A stretch of DNA of 64,000 bases. Origin: Spinellus fusiger. Its lineage: Eukaryota > Mucoromycota > Mucoromycetes > Mucorales > Phycomycetaceae. Below are positions 26,311 through 37,414 of this stretch, piece after piece (within the stretch, counting starts at the first letter, position 1; every line of letters begins with the position of its first letter). The notes beneath the pieces were generated by a model that did no database searches, was not told the origin of the DNA, and saw only the letters and a list, made by a program, of their open reading frames with translations. Made by a program: the position numbers and the translations under genes. Location: assembly GCA_025094145.1 (NCBI GenBank), contig JALLLS010000016.1, positions 431,246-495,245 on the forward strand, written 5' to 3'.

Positions 26311-28868
26311 ATGTCTGCCTCAGCTACAAACACAAGAATCAACTTTTCGGCCATAAACTCAGCACGATCCACAGTGAAAGGAGTTTTGTCAAACACTAAT
26401 GGCCAGTGACACCTCCAGAGCGCCAAAAGAATGCCTGATACCACTTGGTAGGGCTCAAGAGAAGAGGAAACAGAGGTATGAAATTTGAGACCGTAAATAG
26501 CCTCAGAAATATCAAATAGAGCAGGACTCCTACCAAGGAATCGCTCCCAGACTGAATTCAAAGTAGCCAACTTGACAGGGCAAGCAATAAGTGAACACTT
26601 GCATCTTCAGACTCTTTATAGAGCGGGCAAAGAGAAGTAGGAAAAGAATAGGAAATAAGCTAATGTAGCAGCAGGCGACAAGAAAGTTTCATGTGCAGAG
26701 CTCTATACCAAACATTTCGAGCAGAGTGGTGAATATTCATCTGCCAGAAGAACTTCCAGTTGCGATTGGTGAAAAGTGGCCTAAAGACAAGAAAGGCAGA
26801 CACTGAGGTGGCGATTTGTCTATAAAGACAAGGACCAAGGCTACTCAAAAGACAATATTCAGTGTCCACACCAACAATGAAAGGACCCAAGTCCAAACAA
26901 CCCAATCCTGGAGGTTATGAAGAAAGATACTGACCAGAAATGCAGTTAAGAACAAAGGATCAGTGCATAAGAAAGCGAACACATAGGTGGGCATGACAGA
27001 AGCGAGACTGTCACCTCAGAAGGTATACAATACCGAATGTATTCAAGCATTTTATCAAAGACAAAGACATCCACTGCAAATAGCCTACAATAGCCATTTG
27101 AAGGCTTGAATTCATCATCAGGTGAAGACCCAACAGCAGACAAAGGGAGAGAAAGACAAATAGCAGACGACACTCTCTGCAAGTCAGAGAGTTGTGGCAA
27201 TTGGTCAATGGCGTTTTATCAATGAATCCAAAGGATTTAAGCAAGGGATAAGATCATAAGAGTACAGAGTAGAAGAAAAAGGAAGAAGAAGAAAAGAAAA
27301 GAACAGTAGCCGTGGATCAGATACATTACATGTGCTTTAAGAAAAAATGGTAGTGTATGGAGAAACAAAAAAATATAGGTTTCCTCCAAAGAAAAGACAA
27401 ATCCACCGAACGTGCAAAGCCCATTGATACAGCTGAGGATCCATGATCCCTAATCCGTATGCTTGCTTGGGTATAGTTAGTCAATGAATCCTGATCGGTG
27501 GAAACATAGTATGCATGAGGAACTGTCGACTACAAAAGTGCCATTAGTTCAAGGAGTGAACAGATAGAGTAGCAATGCAATGGACAATCCATAAAGTAGA
27601 GAATATAATAGTATTAAGCACAGTGGCTTTTACTAACATAGAAAAGTGACAAGAGTCTCTGAAAATCCAATAGCAGCCAAATGAGATCAAACAGCATCAT
27701 CTATCACCAACCAGGTCAACAAGCCCTTATCTCTAATAAAACGGCCATGAAGAAGCTCAGTCTAAAATTGGTCTACTAGTGTCTGAGCAGCAAGAACAAC
27801 ACGCCTATTAACAGGCCTAGTGAAGACTTTTGCGTCTTTGCTGATAAGAGAAATAGGTCTTCCATTGGCTAACAAAGAAGGATCGCCTCTCTTTGGAAGA
27901 AGAGTCATACATCTGTCCTGCCAGCTAGGAGGAAAAATATCCAAGGTAAAAGCATCATTGTAGACTTTCACAACCATAGAGGCATATTCAGGGTGAGGAG
28001 AAATAAGCCTCAGAATCTCATAAAGTATGCCATCCATGTCTGGACTACTACAGAATGAGGAGCGGGGGACATTCATCTTTTCTCTTTCCAGAGTGATATC
28101 AGCTACCAACTGTTTTGCACTATTAGCAGATAGAATGCATTTACTAATAATAGAAGATAAGAGCTGTTCAGTGACAGAAGCATCAATAGACTCAGTAGAG
28201 TATGGTCTTGAATAGAAATATTGAGCTACAATAGTCATTTACTGAGTTTCAGAGCAAAGAGCACCAGATACTGGGTGTCTTAAAGCAGATATAGCAGTAG
28301 GTGACAAAGTGACAGACAAAGGAGCATGACTAGTCCACTCTGATTTATAGGAGCTAAGGCAGTTGATGCCGTTTTTGCATGAATACTAGATACAACATTC
28401 CCTCTACAAAAAGTGGGTGGTGGGTGGAGGGTGGAGAAAAGAATGATGATGAAATTTAACAAGGTACCTATCCACAAAAGATGTCCAATGTAATAAAGGT
28501 GATGAGTGAATAGTGGGTAAAGAGTAGTTGAAATTGCCCAGCAATAAGGATGCGTGGGAGAGAGGTAGTATAGTCCATAAAGAACATGAACAAGAGAAGA
28601 GTATTATAGAAGTGTCTTTGTTCAGAAAGGTGTATAGGTGTATAGAGTACCAACAGCTCAAATGATTAAAAGGTATTTTTGTGATGAGTGATGGTATCAG
28701 AGAGAACTCTGCAGTCAATAGTCGAGTAATTGGGAGAAAGAAGAAGAACAAGAGAAAATAAAATCAATCTACAATAAGCAGACCAGAGACTATGATAAGC
28801 TTGGAGTTTTATGTGAAAGGTGTGTTGAAGATTAGGAGAAATATATGTTTCTTGCAAAATAAATAGTT
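26311..28868 (-). mobile_element. non-LTR retrotransposon (LINE B), degenerate, opposite strand
   Basis: Second LINE of the same family, on the minus strand, meeting LINE A tail to tail. Endonuclease remnants at about 28860-28410 (MQETYISPNLQHTFH; LGNFN) are followed by the reverse transcriptase finger/palm start at 28238-27762 (SSPDMDGILYEILR, NGRPISLISKDAK). The C-terminal conserved block is at 26570-26320 (SGILLALWRCHWPLVFDKTP). The RT YADD part is not readable. The 5' end appears truncated at about 28868, inside the endonuclease. Multiple stops; inactive. Confidence 0.8.
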
Positions 28869-28945
28869 GAAAGGATTATGTCCGTAGAAATATAATAAAT
28901 TGTCATCTTTTTTTATTTATTTAATATTGTACGTTTGTATTCTAT

Positions 28946-29167
28946 TCAATGATATCTATTAGGCCTTTGATAATTGTGAGATGGATAAAGATGAGGAGCG
29001 ACAGGAGAAACAGGATGATCCAAAAGCATGAGATCTTCAGACTCAATAACTACTGCACCAGAATGAGAAGAATTCAAAAGATATGTGACACCAGCAACAA
29101 GGAAAAAGGAAGCAGTACCACCACCACCACCACCAATAGTACCAATAGTGTCAGAAATGATAGACAT
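28946..29167 (-). CDS. small hypothetical protein (73 aa) with one hydrophobic segment
   Basis: Single frame from ATG 29167 with a TATA-rich stretch immediately upstream. A Gly-rich N-terminal run, then a hydrophobic stretch (ASFFLVAGVTYLL), then a polar His/Pro-rich tail. No family recognised. It sits between LINE B and the left arm of the inverted repeat, so a transposon-related origin is possible. Confidence 0.3.
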   Translation of the reverse strand: MSIISDTIGTIGGGGGGTASFFLVAGVTYLLNSSHSGAVVIESEDLMLLDHPVSPVAPHLYPSHNYQRPNRYH

Positions 29168-29650
29168 ATAAATATATAATAGTTATGTTTTTTTTTATAA
29201 ATATATAAGACTAGTAACCACTTGGTCTACTGTGGGAATTTTGCAATCTACGCTTTGCTTTGGGGGGAAATTGCCCTTTGGGCTCATATCAAGCCAATAC
29301 TTATCAGAGTTATGTTTTTATAGTTGATATAAACAGTGTGTTAAGGTTTTGGTGCTTTATTTTGTATTAGACACAGTAATAATAATAATAATAAATTTAT
29401 AGACTGTAAACTAAAGTGCTTTTATGTAAACAATATAAGTAGTAGATCTACCTTTTCTTCCTGGTATTCGTGAGTTCCGAGAATTCAAATGGATTCTAAT
29501 GCTACTTGTGGCTGTTTCTTTTACAAACTGCTAACTGTTAGTTTCTCGTTTTTTAGTGTATAAAACCCAAAGTAGCAGCATCCTGTATACCACTCAATGT
29601 ATCTCTTCTCAGTGTGTCTTGGTTATGCCGTACAAATAAATGAAAGTGAT

Positions 29651-29908
29651 TTATTTTTCTGTTTGGTATCTATCATTATCTGGACAGTTAGGATGACTTT
29701 TGTAAAAATGACCACATCTACAACAGCTTGTATATCTAATACTCTTATTTGATATCCCAGCTTCTTGCATGTTGGTGTCAAATCCTTCAATGTCAACATC
29801 TATTTTCTTGTTCTGTTGGCTTACGGAATTAAGAGGACAACTGCAATGAGTTCTGTGAGAATATATGGGCTGTATGCAGCTTGAGCAGTATATAATATAA
29901 ATTGACAT
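29651..29908 (-). CDS. unrecognised Cys/His-rich small protein, left-arm copy
   Basis: 85-residue frame with two metal-site-like clusters: YCSSC....SHRTHCSC near the N-terminus and CCRCGHFYKSHPNC near the C-terminus. The spacing suggests a zinc-binding fold but matches no finger type I can name. The right-arm copy (63485-63781) is the same protein except that a small indel near the end gives it a 13-residue longer tail. Function unknown. Confidence 0.4.
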   Translation of the reverse strand: MSIYIIYCSSCIQPIYSHRTHCSCPLNSVSQQNKKIDVDIEGFDTNMQEAGISNKSIRYTSCCRCGHFYKSHPNCPDNDRYQTEK

Positions 29909-30076
29909 TTAAGCAACTTTGAAAAGAAAGAAAGAAAAAGAGTACTAATATAATTCCATATCTCTTCTTTGTTTGCTCACTCACTCAAGAAATACTTATA
30001 TGCTCAGCAAAAAGACGTGGCACTTTTTTAGAATTTGCTAACTGCTAAGGAGCTCATTTTTAATATATAAGATGGT

Positions 30077-30232
30077 ACCTTAAAAACAATTGAATGGTAG
30101 TTGGGAGATGCTCTGATGATATGTACCATAATAGACACCACCAATCACTAAGCAACTTTCCAATGACTTCTATGCTGCCTTATTGAGACACACATTTTTT
30201 TTTATGAATTGAGATGGTTAACTATATGTTCC
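30077..30232 (+). repeat. ~150-bp direct repeat, copy 1 in left arm
   Basis: Starts TTAAAAACAATTGAATGG and matches 35762-35904 in the same orientation at roughly 80% by eye. The two copies bracket a ~5.5-kb segment that carries the unknown ORFs. The same pair appears inverted in the right arm (about 63165-63318 and 57446-57592). Confidence 0.8.
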
Positions 30233-31213
30233 ATAGATTCATTTAATTGTAGCAATAATAATAAAAAGTAAGAAAACTATAAATGAAGTATACATTTCAA
30301 TATAGCTGACTCTTGCCTTTCCTCACTTTTTACTAGTGCAATGAGTATTATCTATGTCCATCTATAACCCTATACATGCAATTAAATCTCAGAAATTTCT
30401 TACAAAAGACTTTTACATTCTTATTTACTGTTTATTTGTTTTATTAATTAATACAATTTATTTGTTTGTTTGTGCTTGTGAATAACGCTATTTGTACTTT
30501 TGATGAACATCCGTTTTCTTGAAGAAGAAGAAACACTAGTGTCTAAATAATATATATGTCTATATACTTATCTTTCTTCTCTAAACTGTAGAATGAAAAA
30601 TAATGTACAACAAACAAATTACTACACATGGACACTGGTTTACTTGGTATTTGTTATTTTCTATAAAAACAGAAGTATTTATAAAGTATTTCACTCTAGT
30701 TTATTTTTATTATGTAAGCGTATATACATTAATAGTCTGATAAACATTGTATTTATTTATGTATATACTATATTATAATATATAGATGCAATTGCATGTA
30801 TTGTAAGCATCCATCTCTATTTTCTCACTATTGACACATGTGCAGCGGTCTTTAGTTTCATCAACAAACAACCAAATCAATTTCAGATGAATCTGTCTTT
30901 ATTATTTTTTGAATTTACATCTCCTTTACCACCTGTACTATCTATTTGGCTAGGTGGACATATGGCACTACAGATCAAAAGTATAAAAGATAGAGTAACT
31001 GTGTGGAATAAACAGCACTCGTATTCTCTCTATATTTTAGATCTACCGTTGAGATAATCAATAAGTCTACATTCTGCAGTGTGTGAGTTCGAAAGTCAAA
31101 CATAATTTCCGCTTGGTATTTCTTGTTACTGTTATTTGTCTTCTGTCTATGTGTTTCATTTGAGCCAACCCATTTAATGCTGTCTTAGCAGTCTTTTGTC
31201 GCGTGGTATCAAA

Positions 31214-31845
31214 CTACACACTCAACTCCAACATACATGAAATTTTTTTTTTCATATAGTGTACTTTGTCTTTTGTAAAAACAATATTTGAGCCATTGAA
31301 GTATGTTAACAGCTGTGTTTCTAATTCCAATTCCAATTCCAAGAAAATACATATGTGTAGCTGAAACACTTGAATAGAATAGTACCATAAATGACTGTCA
31401 CACACAAAAAGAAGGTATCGTTTAACTTTGGCTATTGAAATAAAAATAAGAGATATATACAACAGTTTATGTAATTAGAATATCAAAAAACAGATACATG
31501 TACCCAAGTTGAAAAATTCACAGAGTCTACAAGACATAGGACATCAGTGTGGCATGGTGTTAATTGGGTTTCCAGATACGGACATCCAAACTTGAATCCA
31601 AAAAATAGACCCCTTTCTTTTTGCATGTCAACTTGGCCAGTGAAAACACAAAATAAACACTGAATGCTTTTGTCAAAAGTAATAAGCTCTTTTTTGCTCA
31701 TGTGAATAGCATTTATCTCTTCTTTAGTAACAGTTTCAACACCATGGAAAATAGTGACTATGTAAAATTTACCAGAGTCATAGAACTTATATCCACGCTT
31801 GATGCATATAGTTTGAATAAGTGCTCTCATAGTAGCAAAAGTCAC
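31214..31845 (-). CDS. unrecognised ORF, possibly spliced to a membrane-spanning tail, left-arm copy
   Basis: ATG 31845 opens a 120-residue frame ending at 31483 (MTFATMRALIQTICIKRGYK...). It has conserved-looking Cys residues (CLFCVFTG, FGCPYLE) but no known family. A possible intron, with donor GTACATG in the codon after FSTW and a good acceptor TTTCAATAG near 31445, would replace the last seven residues with PKLNDTFFLCVTVIYG and a hydrophobic segment. Without splicing, a second 82-residue frame occupies 31462-31214. Both readings are identical in the right arm (61549-62180). Function unknown. Confidence 0.4.
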
Positions 31846-32000
31846 GGTGAATTAAAATAAGGTGACTGCATAAAACTTTTTCAAACTCAAACATTAAGGT
31901 CTACTCATCTCAGGGCATATGAAGTTGATGACGCGACTATTGATTTGATTCATATATATATCATAAGTCAATCAATAAACTGTTTTTTCTTTTCTTTAAG

Positions 32001-32573
32001 ATGAATCCTATTAATTCTCCAGAAACTCCACCCTCACCCAGAATCTCTCGCTTCCTTTCTCGGGCTCGTTCCCCTGTTCTGGAAGAACGTCGTGTTCGGC
32101 GTCGCCTCCGTTCTCCTTCTCCTTCCCCCTCTCCCACCCCTTCACCATCCCGTTCTCAGTCACCCACGAGTAGTCGTCGCCTCTCGTGGTTGACTGAGTT
32201 CGATATTATTGTTCGAGGGATACACCTGCGTCGCGCAGAAGAAGCTGCTGCTGCCAAAGCTGCTGTCACGGCTACTACTACTACTACTACTAAAACCGCC
32301 GGTAATGATACTGATATTATTGGTATCGTTGACACTAATATTACTGATATAGATGATGCTATTGGCCGTGTTGGTCATGGGGGTGTTGACCTTGCTGCTG
32401 GTCTTGCTCTTGGCTTTGCTCTTGGCTTTGCTCTTGGCTCCTCTTCTGGCCCGTCTTCTGGTCGTCCTGTTGGCCTTGCTGTTGGCCCGTCTTCTGGTCG
32501 TCCTGTTGGCTCCTCTTCTGGCCCTTTTTCTGGTTGTCCTTTTGCTCATCCTTCTGTTCCTGGTCCTAATTAG
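32001..32573 (+). CDS. Ser/Arg/Pro-rich protein with Gly-Leu and GRPVG repeats, left-arm copy
   Basis: 190-residue single-exon frame. The N-terminus is RS/SP-rich (RSPSPSPSPTPSPSRSQSP), reminiscent of splicing-factor-like RS tracts. A short ordered-looking middle (SWLTEFDIIVRGIHLRRAEE) and an Ala/Thr tract follow. The C-terminus contains LALGFALGFALG and copies of SSG(R/P)PVG. The right-arm copy is 206 residues; the difference is in the C-terminal repeats and the AAK tract and keeps frame. It is divergent from the minus-strand ORF at 31845 with a TATA-rich 155-bp spacer. Function unknown; the opposite strand is also open but less gene-like. Confidence 0.4.
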   Translation: MNPINSPETPPSPRISRFLSRARSPVLEERRVRRRLRSPSPSPSPTPSPSRSQSPTSSRRLSWLTEFDIIVRGIHLRRAEEAAAAKAAVTATTTTTTKTAGNDTDIIGIVDTNITDIDDAIGRVGHGGVDLAAGLALGFALGFALGSSSGPSSGRPVGLAVGPSSGRPVGSSSGPFSGCPFAHPSVPGPN

Positions 32574-35500
32574 GATTTTCTCATCCTCCTCATCCTCCTC
32601 ATCCTCTTCCAATATAAACTCCTACTCCTCGTCCGACCCATCCTTTTTCTTCTCTACAGGCACACACACACATACATACACACACACATACATACATACA
32701 CACACACATACATACATACATATAGTTTATATCTATTTTAAAAAAATTAATAAAAATACATGGAGAAATTGAGAGAAAATATTTAAGACTTAGATGATCT
32801 TTTACTGTATCTTAGATAACAATGAACAGACAAAGGATACTTAACAGGAATATATTATATTACTAGTTCTATCTGGCAATTGTGAGGGTATTTGTACTAG
32901 TACTATCAGGCTACTATCCGATTCTACTCGTTGGTCATAGCGGATATGATCAGGCTTATGACTCTCCCTCTCTCTTTTTTTTTTTTTAGATAGTAAGATA
33001 ATTAGCAAACTACTTTTAGACTGATCAACACAGTGGCCATTGTAGTCTATAATAACTATCACAGGTATCTTTATCATAACAAGCATACGGTATAAGTTTA
33101 GATATATTCTCTTTATAAACCAGTCCATTACTATATCCATTAATATACCATAGCTAAAAAAAGAAAACACATAACGGACCCCTATATCCTTTTTCATAAC
33201 AATAACATGAGGAACCACCACAGACGACAACACTATTATTTCTTTTGTCCAAAAAAAAAAAGAATAGCACCAGTACTATTCTGGAGTGTATCTTATAACC
33301 CTTATTACAGTAGACAGAGACATATACTATTGAAAGATGAGTGCCATTTCAATAGACATAAGGAGGAGATGAGACAATATGAAAGTGTAGACGGTAATGC
33401 CATAGAATATCTGTTCTCTCTCTTTTTAGCCTACCTTTGTTATCTGCTCTCAAGACTGTTAGGGACAACCAAGAAAAAAAAAGAACAGAAAAAGACAACA
33501 ATGGTAGGTGTTGTAGTTTCAAGTAAAGGAGGTAGAAGATAAAGACAAAAAGGGGTACATGAAGCCATCATTGCCATACTGACTCAGGACCCCAGCGACA
33601 GTTATCCTGCTAGAGTTCAGGTGGACGAGGATGAGGGAAGAGAGAAGAGAGTAGAGAGACCCAAAGAGAGACCCAATACATTGCTGAACATCCTCAGCTG
33701 TTGGAATTTTATGGTCAGGGCACCTTTGGAGTGGAAGACTGTTAGCACTGTCTTCCATGAATGTGTTTTATATGCACTGTTATACCTCTTTGGCAGTTTG
33801 GGGCTTGTGTGCACATTTGTACAGAGGATTGCCAGCTATATACAGCAGGATACACGGCCTGGGTTTCTTTGTTCATCTAAACATCAGGTGGTACAGAGAG
33901 TACAGAGAATCTTGTGTCAGGCAATGTTGGTAGTACGTGTAGATTAGGATATCCAGACGTACCAACAGAGGCAATACGAGGAGATCAGACACTCTCTTGC
34001 AGACAGAAGAGAGAAAAGAACACGATGGCTGTCTTGTCCTGTCTTGTATTGGACCAGTCTATTTTGGGGGCTGTATCTCTTCAACTGTGAGATACCAAAG
34101 ATAACAGAACAATGGTCAGTACTGGTTGCAGCAAAAGAGAGATCTCTTTGGCAAAGTGTAGGTCGATAATGGATGATATGGCACCTGAGTTCCAACATTG
34201 CAGATGTTTCAAAACACTTTCTTTTCACCAGAAAACAGATAATTGTCGAGCACAATGTGTTTGAAGTCGTCTACTGATTCAGGCATGGATTGAACAAAAC
34301 AGAGATGACAATATGTAGGTAGATACATATTTGAATGGAATAGCAGGAGTAGTGTCGAGATCAAGATAAGGATAAGAGGTGTGGACTGATAAAAAATCTG
34401 ATAGAGATTACTCCAACACTACCTTCTTTACTGGTGTTGGAGGAAGCCTTTTTTTTATATATTTTCATTATCACTTTATCAATCAACCTCTCTTGAATAG
34501 CCGAGTTTATGAGAATGACCGACTGGATGTACTTTGTTAAGCTATCGGATATTTCCTTTAGGACAAGTTCGTTTTTTGATCCCACTAAACATACCACACA
34601 ACAATTGTACAAATTCGACAAAAGTCATTGGGATCTCTTTCTCGGTCTGTAGATACACGAGCTTCCAAGTAATGATCGACACCAAATAAAGGATGGGCCT
34701 CTGGTGTGAACAGAGGCAGACGATATTGTTATTGTTGCTATTAGACTGGATTGTCTACAATAGCACATTCATCCTGACTCTTTTGATGGGATCTACAGGT
34801 TCTTTTCTAACACCAGAGAAGAAAGAGAGTAGGCCAATGACTAGAGCAGAACAGAGCCTGCAAGTAAAGTACCAAGTGGGGAGGTAGAAAACAGAACACA
34901 AGGATCAGAACACAAGGACAACAGATACAACAGGTAGTAAAGGTAAGCCTTATCTACTGTTGGAGATAGACAAGCACGGAGCCAGATCAACAGACAGTAA
35001 TTAGTAGGTGTTGTGTGTCGGGTAAAAGAGACAGAAGATACTTAACAGTAGATACCAGATAGAATACTGCCATTTCTATTGAATAAAACATATAGCATAT
35101 AGCTATTTGTAAAGGAGTGTTGACTAGTAGGATCTACAGTTGCTTTCTAAAAAAAATGTTGGCTTTGTATCTATACTATTCTGCTAATAACTATGGCATC
35201 AACACCAGTATGTATATGTGATGGTCTCATTGAATAAACACATACTTTATCGTTATCGTTTCTTTTTACACTGTTTTTATCGTGGATCTACTCTATCTGT
35301 TACTACCCACAACCATCTTTAAAAAAAGTTCTTTTAGACTATCTCTACTACTACTCATAAGTCACTAGTAAACAGTATATCATTCTCTGATATTATTTTT
35401 ATGTTGAATATAGATATCTCTTCTGTGAGTAGATTTCTATAGTGATGTTCTATGAGACTGTGTAAAAAACCCATCTATAGTAGATAAGAAACGAGTAAAA

Positions 35501-35760
35501 GTAAAATTTAATCCAAAAAATAAATAAAAAAAGACAAAGTGCACTATGAAGAGATCCCAACTAGAATCTGATTCACCACAATGATTATGTTCTTTGATAT
35601 ATGTATTTATAAGGTCTACTTTAATTAAGAGTACTAATAATGGAGATATAGTACCTAACACACACAGACATACATACACAAATACATAAACACATACAGG
35701 ACTCTAATGGGCTTATGAGCATCTTTAGGCCCAATAACTTTTCTAGTTAGATTTAATAGC
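32574..35760. other. uncharacterised cargo of the left arm, ORF fragments on both strands
   Basis: This stretch starts with a CA/CATA microsatellite (32659-32720). It contains medium open frames on both strands that cannot be resolved into one gene. On the plus strand, 33543-33947 encodes a charged then hydrophobic segment (LYALLYLFGSLGLVCTF) that continues past one in-frame TAG at 33945 to about 34158. A plus-strand 64-residue frame lies at 34693-34887. On the minus strand the best frames are 34255-33944 and 34621-34361. All are repeated almost unchanged in the right arm (57593-60620). No domain recognised. Confidence 0.4.
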
Positions 35761-35761
35761 A

Positions 35762-35904
35762 CCCTAAAAACAATTGAATGGTAGTTGGGAAATTCTCTGA
35801 TGATATGTACCAAAATAGACTCCACCAATTACTAGGTAACCTGCCTATGATTTCTATGTTATTTTATTAAGACTCTATCCTTTATGCATTGAGATTGATA
35901 ACTA
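35762..35904 (+). repeat. ~145-bp direct repeat, copy 2 in left arm
   Basis: Starts CCTAAAAACAATTGAATGG. It has the same orientation as 30077-30232 and ends exactly where the Tc1-like terminal repeat begins (TA at 35903-35904). Confidence 0.8.
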
Positions 35905-37269
35905 CAGTGTCCAGCAAAATAGATATAATCTTTTTCATTTTCCAGCCTTTATTTTGCTCAGAAAAGTTTCTTTTTTTATATAATTATTCCTCATTCCTTC
36001 TTTTCCCACTATAACATCTATTATTTCTAACACTAAAGAGCAAGCCACCAAGCCTATTGGAAACAAGAAGAAAAATATTGATGATTTTACTTGTAAACTC
36101 ATTGTTCATGAGGCCACCCAAAATGGCACCAGAAAAACGGATACTACAGTCATATCTGGTGTTAGTCATCCTACTGTCAGCCTTATCATGAAGAGATATA
36201 GAAAAAATGACTGTCTCAAAGCAGGGAGGGGGCTCTGAGTGAAGGTTCTTTTTTACTGAGAGAGACGAGAGAGAAGTTGTATCTGAATTGATAAGTGATT
36301 CATTTCAGACAATAGATCAACTTTGTAAGCAGATGATCACCAAAGTGTGCATGAACACTTTCAGAAAAATGATGAAGAATCTTGGACTGTATTCTTGCAG
36401 GGTGGTTAAGAAAATTTCTCTCAGCATTAAACACAAGAAGTTAGGGCTTGCTTGGACCAAAGTCCATCTCTACTGGGCAGATGAAGACTGGAAGACAGTC
36501 ATCTGACCTGATGATTCCAAGTTTCAGCTCATCTCAAACAACCACCGTAACAGGGTGGTACGCAGGGAGAAGAGACTTCTCCCAAAGAATGTGAAGCCAA
36601 CGATGAAGTTTGGTGGTGGTAGGGTGATGGTGTGGGGTTCTCTTTTCTGATGAAGGTGTTGGTAGACTTGTCATGATGGAGAAATATATCAATAGTGCCA
36701 ATTACATTAGTATTTTAGAAGAAGCCTATTGCCCTGAGCTGGCTTGTCTCTCAGTAATGAATCCAGAGGTATGTTGTGTTCTTCAAGAGGACAATTCCAG
36801 CTGCCACAAGAGTAAAGAGTCCAGGTTGTGAAAGGCACAAGAGAGCATTGTCACTATGGAGGGGTGGCCCTCACAAAGCCCCGACCTCAACCCCATAGAG
36901 CATTTATGGAAAGAGCTGGATAGAGCTATCATAAAGAGAATAACCCCAACAAGTACTCTTCAAGATTTGGAGGTACTCTTGTTGGAAGAATGGGAGAATA
37001 ATCCCAAGGACACCACAGACACCCTCATTGCCAGCATGGGGTGGAGATGTAGGGCTGTCATTGAGGCCAAGAATAGAAGCACCAAATACTAAGGGTCTCC
37101 ACCCAATAAGCTTATATCTATTATCCTGTTGACCTTTTTTATACCTCATCCAATTTTCAAGTATTTACTGTATGCTTAATGTGTGTTTTTATGAAAAGTA
37201 ATAAGTACTTTCTATTACAGAAGTATACCGGGACATGAAAAATCTTCCTTATTATTTTGAAAGCCACTG
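35905..37269 (+). mobile_element. Tc1-like DNA transposon, left-arm copy
   Basis: 1365-bp element bounded by TA dinucleotides with imperfect terminal inverted repeats (CAGTGTCCAGCAAAATAG at the left; CAGTGGCTTTCAAAATAA when the right end is read inward). The transposase is broken. The helix-turn-helix part is near 36020-36230, followed by an intact block 36288-36506. The first catalytic Asp is in the PDDSKFQL block just after a TGA replacing the usual Trp codon. Next come GGGRVMVWGS and, after frameshifts, WPSQSPDLNPIEHLWKELD at 36856 with the third acidic residue. Inactive. Confidence 0.88.
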
Positions 37270-37414
37270 TATCATTAAATACTTTCCAATTGAGTTGTTT
37301 TAATCGTATAGAGTCTATAATTGTTCTTCTGCAGATGGTAACTGACCCCACGGTTTAGGAGATATAGATACACATGAGTTCATGGCAGTAAGTTTCTCCC
37401 AAGACATCAATGTG

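Larger units (their letters stand above)
29385..37269. repeat. left arm of a large inverted repeat (at least 7.9 kb)
   Basis: The sequence 29385-37269 recurs in reverse orientation at 56082-64000. Matching pieces include the Cys-rich ORF, two minus-strand ORFs at 31.2-31.8 kb (identical proteins), the Ser/Arg-rich ORF, the 33-35 kb region and a Tc1-like element. The inner end is exactly the outer TA of the Tc1-like element (37270-37271). The outer limit is unknown because the right copy is cut by the window edge, so the true arm may extend left of 29385. Confidence 0.95.

Noticed and set aside
31080..31105. tRNA B-box-like motif (GAGTTCGAAAGTC)
   Set aside because: No matching acceptor stem, anticodon arm or A box could be placed around it. 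The same holds for the GGTTCAATTC motif near 2075. No tRNA or rRNA gene is supported in the window.
32160..32612. 150-aa minus-strand frame opposite the RS-rich ORF, and its 163-aa counterpart at 60743-61234
   Set aside because: It mirrors the codon repeats of the plus-strand ORF (Arg/Lys/Thr repetition), and no better start context or family feature is seen. The sense frame has a more gene-like N-terminus and conserved start in both arms.
33207..34260. A single gene on either strand of the arm cargo
   Set aside because: Both strands have comparable open frames, each broken by stops, and no splice model removes them convincingly. Reported only as uncharacterised cargo.
30077..35904. Calling the direct-repeat-bounded segment an LTR retrotransposon
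   Set aside because: No gag, protease, RT, RNase H or integrase motif is visible, no TG...CA ends, and no primer-binding site. Only the direct repeats are supported.
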